The position numbers were made by a program, and so were the translations under genes. This document shows, one piece after another, positions 15,450 to 24,335 of a DNA stretch of 64,000 bases. A model generated the notes under the pieces. It searched no databases and was not told the origin of the DNA. It worked only from the letters and a program-made list of their open reading frames with translations. Within the stretch, counting starts at the first letter, position 1. The number at the start of each line of letters is the position of its first letter. Location: NCBI RefSeq assembly GCF_900102855.1, contig NZ_FMWD01000002.1, positions 248,001 through 312,000 of the forward strand, written 5' to 3'. This DNA is from Thiohalomonas denitrificans. GTDB lineage: Bacteria > Pseudomonadota > Gammaproteobacteria > Thiohalomonadales > Thiohalomonadaceae.

Positions 15450-15806
15450 CTACCCCTTTGAGCGCTCGATAATGATGCCGACGTCACCCGCATAACGCAC
15501 CGCACCCTTTTTATTGATGCGCACCTTGACCCGGGGGACATCGAACTCCTCGATGATGATTGCGGCGACCTGTTCAGCCAGCGTCTCCACCAGCTGAAAA
15601 CGGCTCTCCTCCACAAAACTGATAAGGCGCTTGGCAACCGCCTTGTAGTTGAGGGTATCGTCGATATGGTCGCTCTGTGCGGCTTTTCGAATATCCGTGG
15701 CCATCTCCAGATCAATCGAGATGGTCTGCTTGATACGGCGTTCCCACTCGAACACGCCAATCACAGTGTCGATCTTGAGATCGTTCAGATAGATGATGTC
15801 GGTCAT
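15450..15806 (-). CDS. folB: Dihydroneopterin aldolase
   Basis: A 118-residue enzyme that converts 7,8-dihydroneopterin to 6-hydroxymethyl-dihydropterin and glycolaldehyde, the substrate of FolK. The sequence has the FolB pattern: IYLNDLKIDTVIGVFEWER, DIRKAAQSDHIDDTLNYKAV and LVETLAEQVAAIIIEEF, with the catalytic Glu and Lys (VRINKKGAV) in place. The order folB-folK, divergent from plsY, is usual in gammaproteobacteria. Confidence 0.96.
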   Translation of the reverse strand: MTDIIYLNDLKIDTVIGVFEWERRIKQTISIDLEMATDIRKAAQSDHIDDTLNYKAVAKRLISFVEESRFQLVETLAEQVAAIIIEEFDVPRVKVRINKKGAVRYAGDVGIIIERSKG

Positions 15807-15859
15807 CAGCCGGCAATGTCCTTGTGTAGGCGGAGCGGCGAGGATACCCCAAACCAGGT

Positions 15860-15975
15860 GCGAGATTCGAGGTGCAAGATACGAGGGGCTGAGTGCGCCG
15901 CACCCATGCTTAATCGATAAAACGCGGGCGAAGCCCGCACATTCCCTCGAATCTCGTATTTTGTACCTCGATTCT
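15860..15975. repeat. Imperfect inverted repeat between folB and plsY
   Basis: GAGATTCGAGGTGCAAGATACGAG near 15862 recurs as an imperfect reverse complement around 15950-15975 (CTCGTATTTTGTACCTCGATTCT). Between the arms is a small stem, GCGGGCGAAGCCCGC (15921-15935). The structure occupies the shared upstream region of the divergent folB and plsY genes. Confidence 0.6.
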
Positions 15976-15987
15976 TCGCCGTGGCAT

Positions 15988-15993
15988 TATAAT
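15988..15993 (+). promoter_or_regulatory. Candidate -10 element of plsY
   Basis: A perfect TATAAT hexamer lies 30 bases upstream of the plsY start. The best -35-like hexamer, TTGTAC at 15961-15966, is spaced 21 bases away, which is too long for a standard sigma-70 promoter. The assignment therefore rests on the -10 match and position only. Confidence 0.35.
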
Positions 15994-16022
15994 GCCCGCA
16001 CGCCCGCAACGGACCGTCTCCT

Positions 16023-16616
16023 ATGGCAGCCGCCGACTATGCCCTGATCACCCTGGCCTATGCACTGGGCTCCATATCCACTGCCATTCTCGTCTGCCGA
16101 CTGGCAGGCCTGCCGGACCCCCGCACCGAGGGCTCGAACAACCCGGGCGCCACCAACGTACTGCGGCTTGGCGGTAAAAAGGCCGCCGCGGCCACACTGG
16201 CCGGCGACTTTCTGAAAGGACTGCTGCCGGTGCTGATCGCGCGCCTGTTCACGGCGGAACCCGCAACCCTGGCCCTGGTAGCCATGGCCGCATTCCTCGG
16301 CCACCTCTACCCCGTCTTCTTCGGGTTCCGCGGTGGAAAAGGGGTGGCCACTGCTTTTGGTGTCCTGCTGGGGCTCACCTGGCCGGTGGCTCTGGCCGCC
16401 CTCGCGACCTGGCTGGTGATGGCCAAGGTGTTCCGGATATCCTCTCTTTCTGCGCTCACCGCCGCCGCACTGGCTCCCGTCTACGCCCTTTGGTTTTCGC
16501 CCCAGCCTGCCCTGGTTGGCATGCTCACAGCCATGGCTGCACTGCTCATCTGGCGACACCGCTCGAATATCCGCAATCTGCTGGCCGGCAAGGAGAGCCA
16601 CATCGGGCAGGAATGA
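16023..16616 (+). CDS. plsY: Acyl-phosphate:glycerol-3-phosphate acyltransferase
   Basis: A 197-residue inner-membrane enzyme that acylates glycerol 3-phosphate from acyl phosphate, the first committed step of phospholipid synthesis. All three PlsY motifs are visible: GSISTAIL (first loop), GSNNPGATNVLR, and GHLYPVFFGFRGGKGVATAFGVL. About five hydrophobic segments fit the family topology. It is divergent from folB. Confidence 0.96.
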   Translation: MAAADYALITLAYALGSISTAILVCRLAGLPDPRTEGSNNPGATNVLRLGGKKAAAATLAGDFLKGLLPVLIARLFTAEPATLALVAMAAFLGHLYPVFFGFRGGKGVATAFGVLLGLTWPVALAALATWLVMAKVFRISSLSALTAAALAPVYALWFSPQPALVGMLTAMAALLIWRHRSNIRNLLAGKESHIGQE

Positions 16617-16719
16617 TGGATGAAATCACGTAGAGCCCGATTGTAGATTGTAACCAGCGGGTGTAGGGAGAGCCGATCGGCTCCGGACCGAGGGAAACGG
16701 CACACTTGGAGAATGCGCC

Positions 16720-17373
16720 CTACGGGCGATTTGCGCTTTCCACCAGCTTGCGCGCTTCCGATTGAGACAGGTGCTTCCAGGGCAGCGGGATAATGCCCGG
16801 TACGCGGCGCCGGTACTCGCGATAGACGTCTCCGTGATAGGTGATCAGCTTGCGCTCCTCCATCCTGGAGCCGATGAACAGATAGAGACTGATCATCACG
16901 GCGGTGGTGAAAAAGAGCACGTTCATGTCACGGGTCCAGAGGAGGACCAGTCCGAGAAAGTACCAGGGATGGCGGACCCACCGATGCAGTGGAGAGAGGT
17001 AAAAGCCCTCCTGATCCTCGACGCGGGTCTCGTGCCCACGCCACTGCTGCGTGCCGAGGAATTCGCCCATTGAGTAGTAGCGTGTGGTCCAGAAAAAGCC
17101 GAGCAGGGCTGCCAGGGCAAGGCCGTTGGCGAGCCAGGCGGCGAGTCCCTCCCAGCGCCACAACCAGGGTGCGGGATAGAAAAGCGTGATGACCAACAGC
17201 GGCAGGATCAGCACCACGGATTGCAGGTTGTAAAACAGACGATAGCCGCGGATCGCCCCGGGCCAGTGGCGGGCCACCCACTGCTTGGTCTTCAGGGAAG
17301 CCAGCAGCGAATGCAGGGCGAAGTAGGCGGTCCAGCCGACCACCAGCACAATAACGGCGTTTTCAGTTTGCAT
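16720..17373 (-). CDS. NnrU/isoprenylcysteine-methyltransferase-like membrane protein
   Basis: A 217-residue protein with about five hydrophobic segments. The C-terminal half has the signature of the ICMT/PEMT-like membrane methyltransferases: LHRWVRHPWYFLGLVLLW, then MEERKLITYHGDVYREYRRRVPGIIP, with conserved His, Pro and Glu residues that bind SAM. NnrU and mddA-type proteins share this architecture, so the substrate is uncertain. It is monocistronic as seen. Confidence 0.8.
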   Translation of the reverse strand: MQTENAVIVLVVGWTAYFALHSLLASLKTKQWVARHWPGAIRGYRLFYNLQSVVLILPLLVITLFYPAPWLWRWEGLAAWLANGLALAALLGFFWTTRYYSMGEFLGTQQWRGHETRVEDQEGFYLSPLHRWVRHPWYFLGLVLLWTRDMNVLFFTTAVMISLYLFIGSRMEERKLITYHGDVYREYRRRVPGIIPLPWKHLSQSEARKLVESANRP

Positions 17374-17494
17374 CCTTGCAGGTTACTACGAAGGCGCTGA
17401 AATCACGATGGAGTCGCGTAGGGTGCATTCTCCAAATGCACCGCTTCGCCGGTTATAACCAGGGGTTCCACGGGAATACGAGAAAACAGATTTT

Positions 17495-18241
17495 TCACGT
17501 CCGTTGTGCGTGCGACTCACGGACACGCTCCAGCAGCCGGAGGGCGTCCCAGGGCGCGTGGCCTTCGCTGTCATTGTCGAAATAGACATGCACATCGCGC
17601 CCCTCCTGCAGCCATTTGCGCGCTTTTCCGGCCCACTCATCAAGCAGTGAATCACTGTAGCGGGACGCGTAGGTACGGGTGTGGCCATGCAGGCGGATAT
17701 AGACCACATCGGTGGTCACAGCGTCCCACAACGGCCAGTCGGCGGCATCGGACTGACACACCGCAACCCTGTGCCGGGCCAGGCACTCGGCCACCTCCTC
17801 ATCGAACCAACTGCTGTCCCGAAACTCGATGGCGTGACGGACCCGGGGCCAGGTATCGAGACTGCCGGCGAAGGCCTCCAGACGCTCCATCGACTTTTTC
17901 AGGCTTCGCGGCAGTTGCCAGACCACCGCCGCCAGTTTTTCCCCCATCGGCTCTGCACGCCCCCGTTCCAGCGCCACCGAATCCGCACTATCTTTCAGCT
18001 TTTTGTTGTGAGTAACAAAACGGTGTCCTTTCATGGTGAAGCGAAACTCGGGAGATGCGACATCGTGCCATTTGCGGAAGGTCTCCGGTGACTGCAGCCG
18101 GTAGAAGGTGCCGTTGATTTCGATACCGGTAAAGCTGTCGACGCAATGACGCAACCAGCGGGTTTGCGGAACACCCTGATAGAACCCCTCCTTCCAGCCC
18201 TTGTAATTCCAGCCGCTGGTGCCGATGTAGGCGTGCGCCAC
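17495..18241 (-). CDS. DUF72 (YecE-like) protein
   Basis: A 248-residue soluble TIM-barrel-like protein. IGTSGWNYKGW at the N-terminus, FTGIEINGTFYRLQSPETFRKW, FRFTMKGHRFVTH, VWQLPRSLKKSM, AIEFRDSSWF and VYIRLHGHTRTYASRYSD are all characteristic of DUF72. Biochemical function of the family is not established. The gene follows a 69-residue small protein gene by 6 bases, so the two probably form an operon. Confidence 0.92.
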   Translation of the reverse strand: MAHAYIGTSGWNYKGWKEGFYQGVPQTRWLRHCVDSFTGIEINGTFYRLQSPETFRKWHDVASPEFRFTMKGHRFVTHNKKLKDSADSVALERGRAEPMGEKLAAVVWQLPRSLKKSMERLEAFAGSLDTWPRVRHAIEFRDSSWFDEEVAECLARHRVAVCQSDAADWPLWDAVTTDVVYIRLHGHTRTYASRYSDSLLDEWAGKARKWLQEGRDVHVYFDNDSEGHAPWDALRLLERVRESHAQRT

Positions 18242-18247
18242 GCCACT

Positions 18248-18457
18248 CTATCCTTCAGGCTCCTCGCCCGGATCCCTGAGTTCCGGGGCAAGCACGGCAT
18301 CGATAGCTGCGCTCCGTCGCTTATAGCGCTCGGTGAAACTGCCCGGTGAAGGGGTAATGTACTCCCGGTAGTTAAAGCCGTTTTGGGCGATGTAATCCCG
18401 GTACTGTTCGGCCAACTCGAGCCGTTCCCGCATCAGTTCCTCTCTGTGATCGCTCAT
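18248..18457 (-). CDS. Small protein upstream of DUF72, unknown function
   Basis: A 69-residue, highly charged soluble protein (MSDHREELMRERLELAEQY at the start, GFNYREYITPSPGSFTERYKRR in the middle). No family is recognised. A GGGAG ribosome-binding sequence precedes the ATG by about 8-9 bases, and the DUF72 gene begins 6 bases after the stop. This tight spacing supports a real gene. Confidence 0.66.
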   Translation of the reverse strand: MSDHREELMRERLELAEQYRDYIAQNGFNYREYITPSPGSFTERYKRRSAAIDAVLAPELRDPGEEPEG

Positions 18458-18536
18458 CCCGTGCTCCCGTACCGGTTTCGACTACCGTAACTATGGAAAA
18501 ACACCGGCCATTTGTCAGTACGGTAGACTGCGATTC

Positions 18537-19409
18537 ATGGAATGGTTTCCCCTAGCCCTGCTGTCTGCCTTCGCACTGGCCTCCGCCGATGCCGTTACCA
18601 AGCGCTTCCTGTATGCGTACTCCAGCCGTGAACTGGTGCTGGTGCGCTTCGGGGTAGCCGGACTACTGCTGGTGCCGCTGGCGATAATGCACCCACTGCC
18701 GCCGGTCCCGCCGCTGTTCTGGGGGCTGGTGCTCCTGCTGATCCCCCTCGAACTGGCAGCCATGTGGCTGTACATGACGGCCATTCGCGATGCACCGCTG
18801 CACCTGACGGTGCCCTACCTGGCCTTCACCCCGGTTTTCAACATCGGAACCGGTTGGCTGATCCTGGGCGAGACCGTTTCCATGGAGGGTTTCGCCGGTG
18901 TGCTGTTGGTGGTCGCAGGCGCCTGGCTGCTCAATGTGCGCCGCAGCAACGGTTTCGGCCTGCAGGCGTGGCTGGAGCCGTTTCGCGCCATTCTTCGAGA
19001 GCGCGGTTCACGGACGATGCTGGGTGTGGCGTTGATCTACAGTGTCACATCGGTGGTTGGCAAGGCGGCCATGGGGTATGCGACCCCGCTGAGTTTCGGG
19101 CCCTTTTACTTCGTGGTACTGGGAGGCGTGGCCGTTTTGCTGTTCGCCTTCCCGCGCCCTTCACGACTGTCGGTGCTGGTCCGCCGGCCGGGAATTCACC
19201 TGTTGGTGGGGCTGTTTATGGCAACCATGGTCGTGACCCATTTTCTGGCGCTGGACCGCATCGAGGTGGCGTACATGGTGGCGGTAAAGCGCACCAGCCT
19301 GCTGTTCGGCATCGCCTATGGTGCCATCTGGTTCAGCGAACGCGGTTTGCCCCGCCATTTGGCGGCAGGGTCGTTGATGGTGGCGGGAGTGGCACTGATC
19401 CTGCTCTGA
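18537..19409 (+). CDS. EamA/DMT-family transporter
   Basis: A 290-residue inner-membrane protein with ten hydrophobic segments arranged as two EamA repeats. The first half has ALASADAVTKRFLYAYSS and LTVPYLAFTPVFNIGTGWLILGE; the second has VALIYSVTSVVGKAAM and a terminal RTSLLFGIAYGAIWFSERG followed by AAGSLMVAGVALILL. The GE-type end of helix 4 is typical of the drug/metabolite exporter superfamily. Substrate is unknown. Its last 94 bases overlap the convergent cyclopropane fatty acid synthase gene. Confidence 0.9.
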   Translation: MEWFPLALLSAFALASADAVTKRFLYAYSSRELVLVRFGVAGLLLVPLAIMHPLPPVPPLFWGLVLLLIPLELAAMWLYMTAIRDAPLHLTVPYLAFTPVFNIGTGWLILGETVSMEGFAGVLLVVAGAWLLNVRRSNGFGLQAWLEPFRAILRERGSRTMLGVALIYSVTSVVGKAAMGYATPLSFGPFYFVVLGGVAVLLFAFPRPSRLSVLVRRPGIHLLVGLFMATMVVTHFLALDRIEVAYMVAVKRTSLLFGIAYGAIWFSERGLPRHLAAGSLMVAGVALILL

Positions 19410-20587
19410 GCCGCTGGTTGGCGGGCGTAAAGATAATCGCGGGTCAGCGGCACGGTATCCAGGCGCTGTGACAGCTGAAACTGGAACACGGCCATATCGC
19501 GGACGCGGAAGGCGGCCTCGCAACTCGCCAGATAGAAAGTCCACATGCGGTAAAAACGTTCTCCGAAGCGCTCTACCACAGCATCGCGCTGCCGCTGAAA
19601 GCGATCCCGCCACTCTGCAAGGGTGCGGGCATAGTGCAGACGCCACACCTCCACGTCGGCCGTAACCAGTCCGCCCGTACCCGCCGCATCGCCAATTTCC
19701 GAGAGTGTAGGGATACGGCCACCCGGAAAAATATAACGCTGTATCCACGGGTTGGAGCCAGTGGGTGTGAAACAACCGATGGAGTGAATCAGGGCTACCC
19801 CGTCAGTTGCCAACAGGCGTTTTACCTGCTGAAAATAGGTCGGGTACTGGGCACGGCCCACGTGCTCGAACATGCCGATGCTGACAATGCGGTCGTACTG
19901 GCCGGCATGCTCGCGATAGTCCTGCAGGTGAAAACGTACTTTATCGGCAACACCCCGTTCCCGGGCGCGCTGCGTCGCCACCCGCTGCTGCTCGGTAGAG
20001 AGCGTCAGTCCGGTGACATCGACATCGAACTCTTCCGCCAGCCGAATCGCCATTCCGCCCCAGCCACTGCCGATGTCAAGTACCCGCTGACCCGGCTCCG
20101 GTAACAGCTTTTCGGCAATATGCCGGCATTTGGCTTTCTGGGCCGCCTCCAGATCCATCTCCGGCTGTTCGAAATAGGCGCAGGAGTACTGCAGGTCCTC
20201 ATCGAGAAAAGTACGAAACAGCCCTTCGTCGAGATCATAGTGATGGGCGACATTGCGACGACTGCGGCCGATCCGGTTGGGACGAAACCAGTCGAAGAGA
20301 GCGGTCGTAAGGCGCGCCATCTGTCCCCTTGGCGGTGGAAAATTCTCCATAAGTGTGACGAGCAGGCCGGCCAGGTCATCGGTGTCCCACGCCCCATCCA
20401 TATAGGTTTCACCAAGCGCCAATTCCGGATCACGCACGATGCGGCCGGTCGCCCGCTGGTCATCGAAGCGCCAGCAGACCTCTGGTTCTTCCTGGCCGAA
20501 GCGGTGACGCTCGCCGTTCGGGAGATGCACCTCGACGCTGCCGCGGCGCAGGTTCTTTTCGAGGGTCCGAAGAAAAAGCTTCTGCAT
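19316..20587 (-). CDS. cfa: Cyclopropane-fatty-acyl-phospholipid synthase
   Basis: A 423-residue SAM-dependent enzyme that methylenates unsaturated phospholipid acyl chains. Family features are HHYDLDEGLFRTFLDEDLQYSCAYF, VLDIGSGWGGMAIRLAE (SAM site), GLTLSTEQQ, VSIGMFEHVGRAQYPTYF (active-site Glu and His) and WIQRYIFPGGRIPTLSEI. ATG 20587 is preferred over 20635 because GGAAGG lies just before it. The conserved end (DYLYARQP) is followed by about 30 unconserved residues that lie antisense to the 3' end of the EamA gene, so the reading frame seems to have run on into its neighbour. Confidence 0.94.
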   Translation of the reverse strand: MQKLFLRTLEKNLRRGSVEVHLPNGERHRFGQEEPEVCWRFDDQRATGRIVRDPELALGETYMDGAWDTDDLAGLLVTLMENFPPPRGQMARLTTALFDWFRPNRIGRSRRNVAHHYDLDEGLFRTFLDEDLQYSCAYFEQPEMDLEAAQKAKCRHIAEKLLPEPGQRVLDIGSGWGGMAIRLAEEFDVDVTGLTLSTEQQRVATQRARERGVADKVRFHLQDYREHAGQYDRIVSIGMFEHVGRAQYPTYFQQVKRLLATDGVALIHSIGCFTPTGSNPWIQRYIFPGGRIPTLSEIGDAAGTGGLVTADVEVWRLHYARTLAEWRDRFQRQRDAVVERFGERFYRMWTFYLASCEAAFRVRDMAVFQFQLSQRLDTVPLTRDYLYARQPAAQSRISATPATINDPAAKWRGKPRSLNQMAP

Positions 20588-20805
20588 CAGTCCTTCCGCT
20601 GATAAGTTGACGTTAGTTCCCTTCCGCGAGCACATGCCCGAACTGGATGGAACTACCTGAATACCCGCAAATTGGTGTCGGCATTCGAACAGGCCGTGCG
20701 CAAAAAGCGATCACTTATCCCAGAAGTTTCGACACTAGCGGCCGTTAGTCAAGGTAATCACGGGTTGAGCTACACTTCGCGTTCATATTTCACCGCGAGG
20801 GCACG

Positions 20806-21108
20806 ATGAACGCACTGGTCAATCTTCAGGTAATCCCGATCGGCACCGATGTTTCGGTCTCGGCCTATATTGCTGCCTGTAAAACCATTCTCGACGAGGC
20901 GGGACTGGAAACGGAACTACACGCCAATGGCACCAATATCGAAGGGGAGTGGGACAGGGTTTTCGAGGCAATCAAGCGCTGTCATGAGCGGGTCCACGAG
21001 ATGGGCGCACCGCGCATCCAGACCCTCATCAGCGTTGGCACCCGCACCGACAAAGAACAGTCGCTGAGCGACAAGGTGGAGAGTGTCGGGCGCCGGACCC
21101 AGGAATAG
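20806..21108 (+). CDS. MTH1187-family thiamine-binding-like protein
   Basis: A 100-residue protein of the UPF0045/YkoF-like fold. The pattern NLQVIPIGTDVSVSAYIAAC, ETELHANGTNIEGEWDRVFEAIKRCHERVHEMGAPRIQTLISVGTRTDKEQS is characteristic: the paired strands bind thiamine or a related ligand in the studied members. It is preceded by GAGGGC before ATG 20806 and followed by a dispersed repeat. The actual ligand here is unknown. Confidence 0.87.
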   Translation: MNALVNLQVIPIGTDVSVSAYIAACKTILDEAGLETELHANGTNIEGEWDRVFEAIKRCHERVHEMGAPRIQTLISVGTRTDKEQSLSDKVESVGRRTQE

Positions 21109-21122
21109 CCATGGCCCCGAAA

Positions 21123-21193
21123 TGTAGGTTGGCGCTGAGGAACGAAGCCCAAAAAATCAGCGCCGGGGTGTGCATAACTCACCCCAACCTACA
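21123..21193. repeat. 71-bp dispersed repeat with inverted ends, copy 2
   Basis: Same length and ends (TGTAGGTTGG ... CCAACCTACA) as the copy at 12744-12814, and same orientation. It lies between the convergent thiamine-binding-like gene and the first RND permease, where its stem could act as a bidirectional terminator. Confidence 0.85.
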
Positions 21194-21224
21194 AGAAACG
21201 GTGCTCTCGGGACAGGCTGCCAGC

Positions 21225-24200
21225 TCACTTTCGACGATGCTCTCGCTCCTCTCTGGCCAGCTTTCTGGCGAGGTAATTACCCGGCCTGGTATAAGGCGCG
21301 ACAGCTGCATAAAGCGTGGGGACGACAAACAGCGTCAGCAGGGTCGACAGCAGCATGCCACCGATTACGGTGATACCGATCGTGGTGCGCCCCTCCGCGC
21401 CGGGTCCGGTAGCGAGGGCGAGCGGCAAGGCACCGAAGATAGTCGCCACCGAGGTCATCAGGATCGGGCGCAGCCGGACCTCGCCGGCACGAAGCGCAGC
21501 AGAGCGGACATCCTCCCCCGCATCACGAATCTGGTTGGCGAAATCCACCAACAGAATGCCGTTTTTTGCCACCAGCCCGATGAGCAGCACCAGACCCACC
21601 TGGCTGAAGATGTTGAAACTGTCACCGGCAATCCAGATGGCGAACAGACCACCGGTAAAGGCCAGCGGTACAGCGAGCATCATTACCAGCGGATGCAGGA
21701 AGCTCTCGAACTGGGCGGCAAGAATCAGGTAGACGATGAGCAACGCCATCAACATGACGAACACCACGGCGCTCCCCGCCTCCTGGTAATTCTCCGCCTG
21801 ACCGATCCAGCGGATACGTGCCTGCGGCGGCAGTGTCTCCGCCATGGTCGCCTCGAGGCTGTCGATGGCGTCACCATAGGCGATGCCGGGCGCGAGCGAG
21901 GCATTGAAAGTGACCGAGGGCGAGCGATCGACGCGCCTCAATTCGGTAGGGGTCCCCACCTCGGTGAGAGAGACGATACTGCGAAGGGGCACCAGACGCT
22001 CGTCACTGGTACGGAGAAAGACGTTATTGATGTCGTCGGGCGTATCGCTATCGCCGGATTCCGCCTCCACCACCACCTCGTAGATCTCCGCATCCTCGAT
22101 AAAGTCAGTGATGTCCTGACCACCGAAGAGGATACCCAGCGCCTCGCCGATGGTGCGGGCATCGATACCCAGGTCCGCCGCCCTGCGCCGGTCTACCCGC
22201 AACTGCAGTTGCGGCTGACGCTGGTTGTAGTCGAGCCGCGTGTCGACCAAAAACGGTATCTGCTCCACCCGCTCCAGCAGCATCTGCCCCCAACGGGCCG
22301 CGGTCTGGTGATCCGGGCCGCCGATCGCCACCTGCACCGGCGCTTCGAAACCGCCCTGCTCAAGCGAGGGCGGATTCACGGCAAAGGCGCGGGCGCCAGG
22401 TAGCATCAGCAATTGCGGAAACAGTTCCGCCTGCAGCTGCTGCTGGGGGATATCACGCTCGTCCCAGTGCTTCATGTCGACGATGAGAAAGGCCTGATTG
22501 ACCGCACCCGCTCCCTCCTGCCCGGCGGCGACGATGCTCAGCACATTGTCGACCGGACCGTCACCACCATAGCGCTGGACGATCGCCTCGATGCGATCCA
22601 CCATCGCCTGCGTATACTCCATGCTGGCGCCCTCGGGCGCCTCCACGGGAATGATGATCGCACCCCGATCCTCGATTGGGGCAAGCTCCCTCGGCAGAGC
22701 CTGGAGCGCGAACCAGGCCAGCAGACTGATCACCAGTGCGACCACCATCACCAGAAGGGGCCGATCCACCACGCCCTTGAGGGCGCGGCAGTACCCCCGG
22801 GAGATACCCTCCAGGGCAGCCTCCGAGGTCCGAAACAGGCGACCATGCGGTTTCTGTCTCTTGGTGCCGGCCAGTTTCGAGGAGAGCATGGCGCCAAGAG
22901 TCAGCGCAACCAGACTGGAGAAACTTACCGCGGCGGCCAGGGCGATCCCGAACTCGGTAAACAGCCTGCCGGTATCACCGGGAATGAAGGCCAGCGGCAC
23001 GAACACCGAGATCAGCACCAGCGTGGTGGCGACGACCGCAAAGGCCACTTGACTGCTGCCGCGCACGGCCGCAAGCAGACGCGGTTCGCCGTCTTCATTG
23101 CGTCGGTAAACGTTCTCCAGCACCACGATGGTGTCGTCCACCACCAGTCCGATGGCCAGTACCAGCGCGAGCAGCGTGAGCGTGTTAATCGAAAAATCCA
23201 GCCACCAGAGCACCAGGAAGCTGGCAATTAGCGAGACCGGAATCGTGGCGGCGGGCACCAGCGTGGCGCGTGGTGACCGGAGGGCCATGAAGATCACTGC
23301 GACCACCAGGCCCGCCGTTATCGCCATGGTTTTCAGGACCTCGAAGATGGAGCCCTGGATAAAGACCGCCTCACTATAGGCCACCGACAGGTCCACACCG
23401 CGCGGAAGCTCCTCCCGCAGCTGATCCAGCCGCGCCTCGACGGCACTGGCCACCGCCAGTGTATTGGATTTGGATTGCCGCACCACGCCCAGGCCGACGG
23501 CCGTCTGCCCGTTCACGGCCACCGCCGTACGTGTGGACTCCGGCCCGATCTCCACCCGCGCAATATCATCCAGGGTGACCTGGTAGTTTCCGCTTGCACG
23601 GATCACCAACTCGCGAAACTCCTCGGGTGTCTGCATGCGGGTCAGGGTGCGTACCGTGAACTCCCGCTGCGTCGACTCCACGCGTCCCGCCGGCAATTCC
23701 AGGTTTTCCCTGCGAAGGGCGTTGGCCACATCCCCTACCGTGACATCCGCAGCCGCCATGGCCTGTACATCGAGCCAGATGCGCATGGCCTTGCGACGCG
23801 AACCGCCGACAATCACTCTCGCCACGCCGGATACCACCGACAATTGGTCGGCCAGGGACTGCTCGGCATATTCGCTCAACTCAATGGCCGAACGTTCATC
23901 AGAGGTCAGGGTGATCCACATCACCGGTTGCGCATCCGCCGATACCTTGGAGACCACCGGCTCCTCCACTTCGTCGGGCAGATTGCGTCGGGCGCGGCCC
24001 AGCCGGTCACGCACTTCCGCGGCCGAGGCATCCAGATCCTCGGCGAGCTGGAATTCAATCGAAATCTCGGAGACCACATCCCGGCTGGTGGAGGTGATGC
24101 GCTTGATGCCCTGGATGCCGCTCACCTGCTCCTCGATCACCTCGGTGACTTCCCGGTCCACCACCTCCGCCGAGGCGCCGGGATAGAGCGTAGTCACCGA

Positions 24201-24335
24201 GACCACCGGCGGGTCGATATCGGGGTATTCGCGTACCGGAAGCTGCTGAACGGCGGCGATTCCGGTGACCACCAGCAGGAGACTGATTACCGTCGCCAGG
24301 ACCGGGCGCTGAATACTGGCGGTGGAGAGGATCAT
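21225..24335 (-). CDS. RND efflux permease (AcrB/HAE1 type)
   Basis: A 1036-residue inner-membrane proton-driven pump. The N-terminal MILSTASIQRPVLATVIS, the large periplasmic loops with PGASAEVVDREVTEVIEEQ, the TM4 motif GLVVDDTIVVLENVYR with the Asp pair needed for proton relay, and a second-half GLVAKNGILLVDFANQ all identify the HAE1 class. It probably exports hydrophobic or amphiphilic compounds together with the adaptor encoded just upstream. Its start overlaps the adaptor stop by four bases. No outer-membrane channel gene is nearby, so a TolC-like protein encoded elsewhere is assumed. Confidence 0.95.
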   Translation of the reverse strand: MILSTASIQRPVLATVISLLLVVTGIAAVQQLPVREYPDIDPPVVSVTTLYPGASAEVVDREVTEVIEEQVSGIQGIKRITSTSRDVVSEISIEFQLAEDLDASAAEVRDRLGRARRNLPDEVEEPVVSKVSADAQPVMWITLTSDERSAIELSEYAEQSLADQLSVVSGVARVIVGGSRRKAMRIWLDVQAMAAADVTVGDVANALRRENLELPAGRVESTQREFTVRTLTRMQTPEEFRELVIRASGNYQVTLDDIARVEIGPESTRTAVAVNGQTAVGLGVVRQSKSNTLAVASAVEARLDQLREELPRGVDLSVAYSEAVFIQGSIFEVLKTMAITAGLVVAVIFMALRSPRATLVPAATIPVSLIASFLVLWWLDFSINTLTLLALVLAIGLVVDDTIVVLENVYRRNEDGEPRLLAAVRGSSQVAFAVVATTLVLISVFVPLAFIPGDTGRLFTEFGIALAAAVSFSSLVALTLGAMLSSKLAGTKRQKPHGRLFRTSEAALEGISRGYCRALKGVVDRPLLVMVVALVISLLAWFALQALPRELAPIEDRGAIIIPVEAPEGASMEYTQAMVDRIEAIVQRYGGDGPVDNVLSIVAAGQEGAGAVNQAFLIVDMKHWDERDIPQQQLQAELFPQLLMLPGARAFAVNPPSLEQGGFEAPVQVAIGGPDHQTAARWGQMLLERVEQIPFLVDTRLDYNQRQPQLQLRVDRRRAADLGIDARTIGEALGILFGGQDITDFIEDAEIYEVVVEAESGDSDTPDDINNVFLRTSDERLVPLRSIVSLTEVGTPTELRRVDRSPSVTFNASLAPGIAYGDAIDSLEATMAETLPPQARIRWIGQAENYQEAGSAVVFVMLMALLIVYLILAAQFESFLHPLVMMLAVPLAFTGGLFAIWIAGDSFNIFSQVGLVLLIGLVAKNGILLVDFANQIRDAGEDVRSAALRAGEVRLRPILMTSVATIFGALPLALATGPGAEGRTTIGITVIGGMLLSTLLTLFVVPTLYAAVAPYTRPGNYLARKLAREEREHRRK

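Noticed and set aside
14954-15760. A longer folK protein starting upstream of 15448
   Set aside because: The additional residues are in the frame shifted against folB and show no HPPK similarity; MPRVYVSIGSN fits the family start.
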